From Odontocerum albicorne (taxonomy: Eukaryota; Arthropoda; Insecta; Trichoptera; Odontoceridae), in the NCBI GenBank assembly GCA_949825065.1, contig OX463841.1, positions 24,948,476 to 25,012,475 of the forward strand: a DNA stretch of 64,000 nt, given 5' to 3'. Under the pieces are notes generated by a model that ran no database searches, had not been told where the DNA came from, and was given only the letters and a program-made list of their open reading frames with translations. How positions within the stretch are numbered: position 1 is the first letter of the stretch; the number at the start of each line of letters is the position of its first letter. A program made the translations under genes and the position numbers. Positions 57,131 through 64,000 of this stretch are shown here, in pieces.

Positions 57131-58734
57131 ATATTGTAGTATACTAAAAAATAAATACTCTTTAATTCTAAAATATTATTGAGTACAGTCGAAATTAAAT
57201 AGTTTAGGCTAAAGAAAATTGAACGTATATTGGCAAAAAGGAATCAATTCATAAAACGCATTTATATAAGTTTATTTAAAATATCGAATAAACAAGCCTC
57301 AATCCCGTATGTGTAAAAATATGGAGCCATTCAAATGGGTATTTCATAGTTCAATTCTGTCTTCAGATAAAATGTTCGTTACTTATTTATTTTATGAAGC
57401 TTACATATACAGGTTAAACCCAATAACGTATAAATCTTAAATATAATTAATTATATACAGTAACAATAAATGAAAATTATAAATAAGAAATAATTGTTAA
57501 GCCGAAACAATTAACTCCCATTCCTTCGAAAGCTCAAAATACTTTCATTAAAAACATTTTCTGATAAGTTGAAGATGTCAATATCCGAGGACCTATTTAA
57601 AAGAGACAGCTCTTGAAATAAAGGAAGATTACTTCGCAAGTTACTTCTAAAAAATGGGATTTCAAAAAAAAAAAAAAATGTATCGATGATATTCGAATTT
57701 TAAGAACTGAACCATAAATTGGAATGAAAATATTGATGTAATGATGTCCAACAAGACATGGGCAATTACCTAGTTTGTTGATTCCTGAACACAACACTGA
57801 ATTTCTAATACAATATATCACATAATTGTGTTTTTCTTATCTATGAATAAGTGTATCTTGTATAATAAAAAAAAATCACTCACAGGGTGTTTTGTTAACA
57901 TTGATGCATTTATTGCTGAATTTTTTTTAAAAATATTGCCCAAATTTAAAACTTAAAAACAGTAAAAATGTGAGAGCAGGTATATTTCATTGTCATATAC
58001 CCTTAAAAACCCTATCAGTAGCGTTAGGTCACTCCGTGCCCACTTGTTTTTGAATCCATCTAAATAAATTCGGAATGAGCGTTTTGAGTACCCAGGGGAA
58101 CGGGGATGAGCGTTTTGAGTACCCAGCAAAAGTTTATCAAGGTTTTCAGCACTAAACGTGTCAAAACATCCCTCAAATATTAACAAGCGTGTTAGGTTTA
58201 CCAAAAAGATAGACGACATAACCTCAAGTTAAACCTTAGAAACATTCCTAAAAGGCAGACGTTCCAAAATGTTGTAAATTTTAGGTATACTGTGTATAAA
58301 ATATTTTGTAGCAACAAAACTCGTTTATCCCATTTTTTCAGAAGTTGGCACAAATGCCAGAAAAGCGGGAGCATTAATGTTGCAACTATTATCGATCTCG
58401 AAACAGAGGTGTAGCGAGGAGGAGGGATGTCAAACAAATAAAATCTCTCAATTATATAACATATATGTCAATTTGCTATGTTACAGTGATCTCCAAAAAT
58501 AAATAAGTCAAGTAAATAAAGTTGTGGTTGTCCCCGGATGTCTAAAATATGTATAATATGTTGTCAGGAAAAACAGATACATGTGAAGAGACAATAAGGT
58601 CAAAATTGCCAAAGCATGTTTGAAGCCAATAATGACTTATGAAATAGAGTTTAAAGCAGATTACTCAATTAAAAAGGAAACGAATTATTTAATTAATAAG
58701 ATTTTTTGCTCAATTATATTTTAATTAAATGCAT

Positions 58735-58990
58735 ATATACCATCACGCCTTTTCTCTGTTGGGATAGGTAGAGCGGACAGAGCGCCAGAATTTCCTATCT
58801 CGTCACATATAGTTCGCCTCTTCTACGAGTACATACAAACATTTTTTTACAAAACTCCTACGAATTCTCGGACTTTTACATTTCCTGCTTTCAAAATATA
58901 ATTCACTTTATCCAACCATATTTTCCTTGGTCTTCCTCTACCACGCCTTCCACTCATATTTGCACTGTATATTAATTTTATTTAGTCCGC
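58735..58990 (-). mobile_element. RTE-like retrotransposon 3' end
   Basis: Starts with the family's 3' terminus as read on plus: 'accatcacgccttttctctg' and 'ttgggataggtagag'. Truncated after about 250 bp, next to another copy. Confidence 0.6.
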
Positions 58991-59021
58991 TTATAAATAA
59001 TGCAATAATGATACGTACCAT

Positions 59022-59440
59022 CACGATGTTTCCCTGTTGAGATAGGCAGAAATAACAGAGCGCCACACACATTTCGACACACATTTATCATAGTCCACAT
59101 CCATACCCCTTCTCATATAACTCCTACTATTCTTCTGACTTCTTAAATTTCCTTCTTTCTAAATATCATTCACTTTAGTCAATCGTACTTTCCTTGGTTT
59201 TCTTCTATCACTCTTTCTTTATTCATTCGTTCTACATTCCCAAACATCTCAGGGCGCTGTTCTTCATTTTACTCAAAACATTAACCTTAAGTTAACATTC
59301 ATCCCTCAACACTTCGTTCGGTATTCTATCATACATTGCCACCCCATGCATCCTTAGTGCACGCATTTTTACAGCTTTATTCAGCTCCTTTCACTATTTT
59401 CACGTCCACGTTTCATTCCCATACATCTATATTCATTACA
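59022..59440 (-). mobile_element. RTE-like retrotransposon 3' end
   Basis: A second terminus, 'accatcacgatgtttccctg', in the same orientation as the one at 58735. It extends to the 'ccttagtgcacgcattttta' and 'catacatcta' region. The two copies lie head to tail. Confidence 0.6.
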
Positions 59441-60344
59441 AGGTAATACCACTTCTAGGGAGTTGAATTTTTTGTTATATTATATGATAAATAAATTGTA
59501 TTTAAATAAGTTAGTGACATTATTTATAAAATATGACCGTCAAACAAGAAACTAGTTTTTATCACGGAAAACGTATGTGAAAGAAATCCAGCGACATAGA
59601 CATATGATAAAAGGGTTCTGTGGAATTTATAGTAAGAGTCCGCAAACTTTATTGAAATATACCTTTTATAACCTTATCATACCCTCTCTTCACAACATAG
59701 TCCTTCAAGATCTTTTTAATCTCTTCAGATCTGAAGTAATTCTAAGATGTTAAAAAAACATTCTCGCTTGTGAGTGTATTAAATGTAACGTTTAGATAAA
59801 AATGGCGCCCAAGACGTTCAAAATCGATAATACAGTATCCTACACTTAATTTGTTATCAATAAATAGAAATACACCACAAAGTTATTTACAAAGTACATA
59901 TGAACTATGTGTCTATTATAATGGACGCTAAGTCTGAAGAGGCTACACATTAAATTATTTAAAAAATGGCATGCGGCAATGAGAGATTTTTCTTCAACCA
60001 TGGGCTAATTAGAAAAAGTATTTTATGCTTTCTAAGTTACATATAAAGTTAACGTAAACTGTTATATATCAAGGCATCTTGAATAAAAAACGTTCTTCAT
60101 TCTTTTCAGTTTATTTTATGTCTGATTGATTTACAATTGTTGAGTTAATTACAAATCCAAACTATGTGACAACAGCTCTTGAAGTAAACGACATATTAAA
60201 AAAAGTAATTAACCATTTACATTTTTATTAACTGACTAATTTCGAAAATTATTTCTGAATCATTTACCAAACTAGTTGGCATTTAAAAAAACTCTACCTG
60301 TACTGGCTGCAAAAAGTCAGGTAGATTGTGGACTTCCAAGAAAT

Positions 60345-60500
60345 GTGTGAGCTGACGGAGGGCAGAAGAAGCACAGTGGTCCGCGCAAGAGATATAAAGA
60401 CGTATTGCATGAGACGTTTAAAAACATTAATACACAGCACAACTAGGAGCAAACAGCAGCAGAGCCAAATGGCACAAAGCGATTACTACAAATAGTTACC
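60345..60500 (+). mobile_element. Non-LTR retrotransposon C-terminal scrap
   Basis: Reads approximately 'RYKDVLHETFKNINTQHN' and then 'EQTAAEPNGTKR', the extreme C-terminus (RYKDxLK...W...A.DR..WR) of a widespread RT protein. No other part is present. Confidence 0.5.
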
Positions 60501-61389
60501 AGAGACCCGATAAAAAAGGAGACACAGACATGCTGCAAGTACTAAAGCTCCTTACCCTAACTACTCGTATATACTACAGGATGCGCATTTCACAAATTGA
60601 CTTGTATAGTTATCTCCGGTGGCACCAACAGCAAGTACTCTGATCACCCACTTTGTATTGTGCCTTTTATTATACTCGTCACGGGTAATGGAGATTCATT
60701 CATAGATACTCGACCGTATCTTAAACAAATCATTCTATTGAAAACATTTCGTTATACGCCGTTGATAAATAAATGTATATTATAGATAAACTTTTTAACG
60801 AAACGTTGTTTCGGAGTCTCTTAGTCATGATCGACAGAATATAGTACGTGTTATTTCTATCGAAATTTACCTGAAAATAGTGGTAAAATAAAGTTTTTTA
60901 ATAAAAATAAAAGTACGAGTATGTATTTTGATTTTTAAAATAGTTTATTATTGTGGTATGCTGGACTTTTTACAAATATTAAACCTTTTAATTTTCTAAT
61001 TATTATTTTGTCCCTCCAGCCCTGTAATGTTCAGCTGATCGTTCACACAATATATAACGACATACTCGTTAATCGAGTCGAAATAGATGTATCATTATTT
61101 TGAACCTGATTTATATTGAATATACAATACGTTGTTGCTAAATAATTTTAAATATCGTTAATTAATTATATGGAAAGAAATGTAAAATAATTTTACTAAT
61201 AACCTTCAAAATACGAGTTTTGAAACGACATTAACATATTTTCTGCAAGATACAAGCGGCAATTATAATATTATAGTTAAATCATTAACTGTGTTTGTCT
61301 ATTATAGTTAAATCATTAACTGTTGTCATACAAAATTTGGTTCAATTGTGGACAGCTTAATTCTACTATCAGTAGTGACAACCAACTTA

Positions 61390-61609
61390 CAGTACCCGGC
61401 GGTAAGTAATACACATCGAGCTTAAGAAAGCTACTGTCGGCCATAATCGGCTAACTTCGGCTTTGTAGAGCGTCATCTCTGTCGCACGATTCGCTGTCAA
61501 ATCGCGACGGAACACGTGTATGAATGACAGAGACGACGCTCTACAAAGCCGATTATGGCCGACAGTCTCTTTCTTAATCCCGATGTCTATTACTTATCGC
61601 TGGGTACTG
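61390..61609. mobile_element. Palindromic MITE, copy 2
   Basis: Ends 'cagtacccggcggtaagtaa' and inverse 'cgctgggtactg'. Long inner inverted arms include 'ggccataatcgg' and 'ctttgtagagcgtc'. Clearly the same family as 2816-3042. The copies differ mainly in their centre. Confidence 0.8.
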
Positions 61610-61809
61610 TACTTCTGTATTATGTTTTCGATTGAAACATATGATATCTCGCTTTTTTTTCTCAGGTACGGGAAAGTTAAATAACTTTTTTATGTGAATT
61701 TTAATTTAAATTAGAGCTCAAAATTAATTTTATTGCGAAACTAGAAATTTGATCGGCGGAACCTAAGAATAATAATAATTGTTATTAAGTCATTAATTAA
61801 AGAATAATT

Positions 61810-62135
61810 TTATATAGCGCTGTTTAGAGAGCAAGCTCTCCTCAAGGGTGCTCTAACTCGGGACTTGAACCCACGATTATCAAACAAATCACGTCTGGCT
61901 GCAGTTATAACAGCGCCCGAGCGAATCGTATATAACACTTTCTTTGTATATAGGTCAACCATATGGGATTATTGCCATAGGTAATCTCTTCCAACCAGCC
62001 ATGGAGATGTTTATGAGGCCTAAAATGAAAAAAAAAACTGAAAACCTTTTATTTTTTTAATCTGAGTTCCAGTGGGAATCGGAATCGAACTCGCTGAGCT
62101 ACTGAGTTTGATCAAATAGGCCACGCAGTTCGTCG
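61810..62135 (-). mobile_element. tRNA-like sequences and SINE (family A), minus strand
   Basis: 61965-62135 is a family A SINE (minus-strand head 'gacgaactgcgtggcctatt', body 'ggctggttggaagagattac'). 61830-61925 is a separate tRNA-like piece, 'cgggacttgaacccacgatt' on plus (inverse B box). Confidence 0.55.
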
Positions 62136-62569
62136 AAAGCAAAAAAAATGGTAACAATACTCGTGTGAACTGGTATATCTCTAGAACTTATGAACGTACT
62201 TATGAGTTTGAAATATTTTTACTTGAACTAAATGTTGTGCATGGGGACACCTTGTTGAACATTTGGCTCATCGTTTCTAAACTAAATATTTGTTTAGTTG
62301 TTAATAAAAACCTAGTTTTCATACAATTCCACTGAAGCCTTGAACGACCCAGAAACACTTGCTACAATTTAACATATAGTTTCTTACTAGAATAATCGAA
62401 TATTTATGTTTAAAACTATTGGAGCAGACACATAACTCGTAGTTCGTCATCGTATTTATTGGAAATACCACCCTAAATAGAAAAGCAAAAAAACTTATTT
62501 GTTTCCTAACAACTTTTTAAACCTTTTTAATTATTTCAATAATCAGAAACCTTTTTGATTATTTTATTT

Positions 62570-62650
62570 TTTGGGTATCATCGGGAATCGAACCTACCAC
62601 CGGTTAAAAAACTAGCGTAGTCCTTTCTGAACTACTGAATTCATACAAAA
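62570..62650 (-). mobile_element. SINE head fragment, minus strand
   Basis: 'atcgggaatcgaacctacca' is an inverse B box, followed by a worn A box. No body. Confidence 0.35.
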
Positions 62651-62749
62651 TTTAACATTAATCATGAGTTTATTATTTTAACAATAAAAGTACGCATGTA
62701 ATGTTTCAATCAGTAAGCTATTGATAAAATTATATAAAACACAATGCAT

Positions 62750-62860
62750 AGAAGAGGTGAATGGCCGCACGATAACTCGCTGGACTTCCGTGCGGAAGGT
62801 CGCCGGTTCGAGCACTGTGTTATGCTACTCCCCTCGAATGGCAAAGCTGTTGATAAAATC
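62750..62860 (+). mobile_element. tRNA-like SINE (family B)
   Basis: Plus-strand 'ggccgcacgataactcgctg', 'gacttccgtgcggaaggtcg' and 'ccggttcgagcactgtgtta' followed by 'ctactcccctcgaat', in the same order as 21640-21790 (inverse). Confidence 0.65.
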
Positions 62861-63184
62861 ACCGGATTTTTATTGCAACTGCGCCAAATGGATATTATTT
62901 GAATATTAAATTACAAATTACTTGGTGCGAGGAATACCAAAATAATTTATTACTTATTAAATATTCTTAAATGGATTCCACAAAGTTAAAGCCGAAACAT
63001 TTGATACAATATTATTTGGTTTAAGCTTTATTATTGGTTCAAAACAAAAGTAATGACTTTAACCGTGTTTAAAATCATGTAGACAACAAGGTCAACGGCG
63101 CATTTGGTGCTGTTTTTGCCAATAAATCAATCGCAGTCTTCAAAAATTATTCTACACAATGATGTGTTATTGTTAATATTGATG

Positions 63185-63660
63185 TATGGAAGAGAAACTA
63201 GGGGACTGAGAGCGAAAAGCAGAATAAACGCGGTAGAAATTCGTCCCTTGTGTGGAATAGCTGGTACATATGTTTGTGTTTGATAGAGTAAGGATATTTG
63301 AATGTTTAGTAAGAAATGATCGGATATTTGAATGTTTGATAGAGTAAAAAATGATCGAATATTTGAATGTTTGATAGAGTAAGAAATGATCGGATATTTG
63401 AATGTTTGATAGAGTTAGAAATGATGGGATATTGGAATGTTTGATAGAGTTAGAAATGATGGGATATTTGAATGTTTGATAGAGTAAGGAATTATCGGAT
63501 AAAGGATCATTGTTTATTGTATATGAATTTTATTAATAGAATTGAGAAAGGAACCTTGAATCGTGAGAGACTTACTTGAATATATGTCTGAAATGAATGG
63601 TGAGCGAGGAAGAGATAGGAGAGAGTGAAAGGTATGACAAATGAGTTCGTACGGGGCGAG
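63185..63660 (+). mobile_element. RTE-like retrotransposon 3' fragment with tandem array
   Basis: Starts 'ttgatgtatggaagagaaac' (LMYGRET), then SRINAVEIR and LCGIAGT, and is followed by a 35-bp tandem array and the worn tail. Confidence 0.65.
63285..63500. repeat. 35-bp minisatellite, about 6 copies
   Basis: Unit approximately 'gtttgatagagtaagaaatg' plus 'atcggatatttgaat'. Copies differ by a few bases, and the first two are partly deleted. Confidence 0.9.
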
Positions 63661-64000
63661 AACTGTGTGCATGTACGAGTATATATGTTAAAGTCTTTGA
63701 GATCGGTCTTTTCTGAATACTCCCAAAAATACATGGCATTATGGTATGGATGTTTACAAAAAAGGTTATGACTAATGTACTATGAAGAAAATACTTGTTG
63801 AATGGAAGAAATTGCAACAAAAAAATCCCATATAAATGCATGAAAGTGTATAAATTAAAAATAAAACTTTATTTTACTGTACTTTTGCTTAACCTTTTCA
63901 GCCCTAGCATTCACATATATAGTGTGTCCCATTAAGAGCGCTATTTAATGTTTGCCGTCTGCTGGTTTGAGTTCTTGGGTCAGTTGGATCTTGTAGGCGT

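Larger units (their letters stand above)
55031..64000 (+). other. SLC7 first intron, at least 9 kb
   Basis: No frame after 55030 resembles SLC7 segment 3 or later. The stretch is made of RTE fragments, SINEs, a MITE and featureless AT-rich sequence (notably 57140-58730 and 59440-60340). An intergenic boundary cannot be excluded. Confidence 0.6.

Noticed and set aside
57140..58730. Several 70-90 codon frames in the SLC7 intron
   Set aside because: AT-rich translations without motifs; consistent with chance.
63285..63500. CRISPR-like array of regularly spaced repeats
   Set aside because: There are no unique spacers; it is a direct tandem minisatellite in a eukaryotic retrotransposon fragment.

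Overview
This is eukaryotic genomic DNA, about 65-70% A+T by eye, with spliced genes sitting in a sea of transposon remnants. Conserved protein matches (an insect-type Mohawk homeobox gene, mitochondrial ribosomal protein L10, AAMP and an SLC7 transporter) together with mariner, hAT, Helitron, RTE-like and tRNA-derived SINE copies point to an insect. The RTE-like 3' ends, with a 'catcacgcc' terminus and a recurrent 'actcgta' motif, remind me of moths and butterflies, so Lepidoptera is my best guess (inference, about 60%). No prokaryotic feature is present.

Four host genes can be supported. (1) A Mohawk-class TALE homeobox gene on the plus strand: exons 14203-14273, 15760-15919 and 21935-22789, giving a complete 361-residue protein. 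(2) Mitochondrial ribosomal protein L10 on the minus strand: exons 33430-32936 and 29026-28797, with the first short exon not found. (3) AAMP, a WD40 protein, on the plus strand: 43844-44455, 44916-45093, 45468-45584 and 48303-48613, 405 residues, apparently complete. (4) The first coding exon, 54742-55030, of an SLC7/LAT-type amino-acid transporter on the plus strand, whose remaining exons lie beyond the window. The genes look unrelated to one another in function.

The rest is mostly mobile DNA. 0-13 kb: minisatellite, a 200-base assembly gap beside a long (TA)n tract, a palindromic MITE, a Tigger1-like pogo element split by a SINE, a mariner, RTE-like 3' fragments and SINEs. 13-23 kb: the Mohawk gene, with introns holding SINEs, a perfect 33-bp palindrome, a small MITE, and a hAT-like element carrying a nested RTE copy. 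23-29 kb: a degenerate hAT carrying a probable solo LTR, then RTE fragments and a 215-bp MITE. 28.8-33.4 kb: mRpL10, with a second mariner in its intron. 34.8-37.8 kb: a hAT with a perfect 8-bp target duplication and a broken transposase. 38.5-41.1 kb: a rearranged Helitron. 41.3-41.8 kb: a MADF-domain fragment. 43.8-48.6 kb: AAMP, with a third mariner type and a hAT-like MITE in intron 3. 48.9-53 kb: RTE fragments, a 290-bp hAT MITE and a fourth mariner. 53.7-55 kb: the SLC7 5' region. 55-64 kb: the SLC7 first intron, full of RTE fragments, SINEs and a second copy of the palindromic MITE.

The most interesting structures are transposon-level: a pogo/Tigger1-like element whose non-coding part looks like the mammalian Tigger1 family, repeated tandem amplification at the same point of one retrotransposon family, a Helitron with doubled ends and doubled helicase blocks, and several nested insertions that can be read from their target-site duplications. 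I did not find a convincing new multi-gene system.
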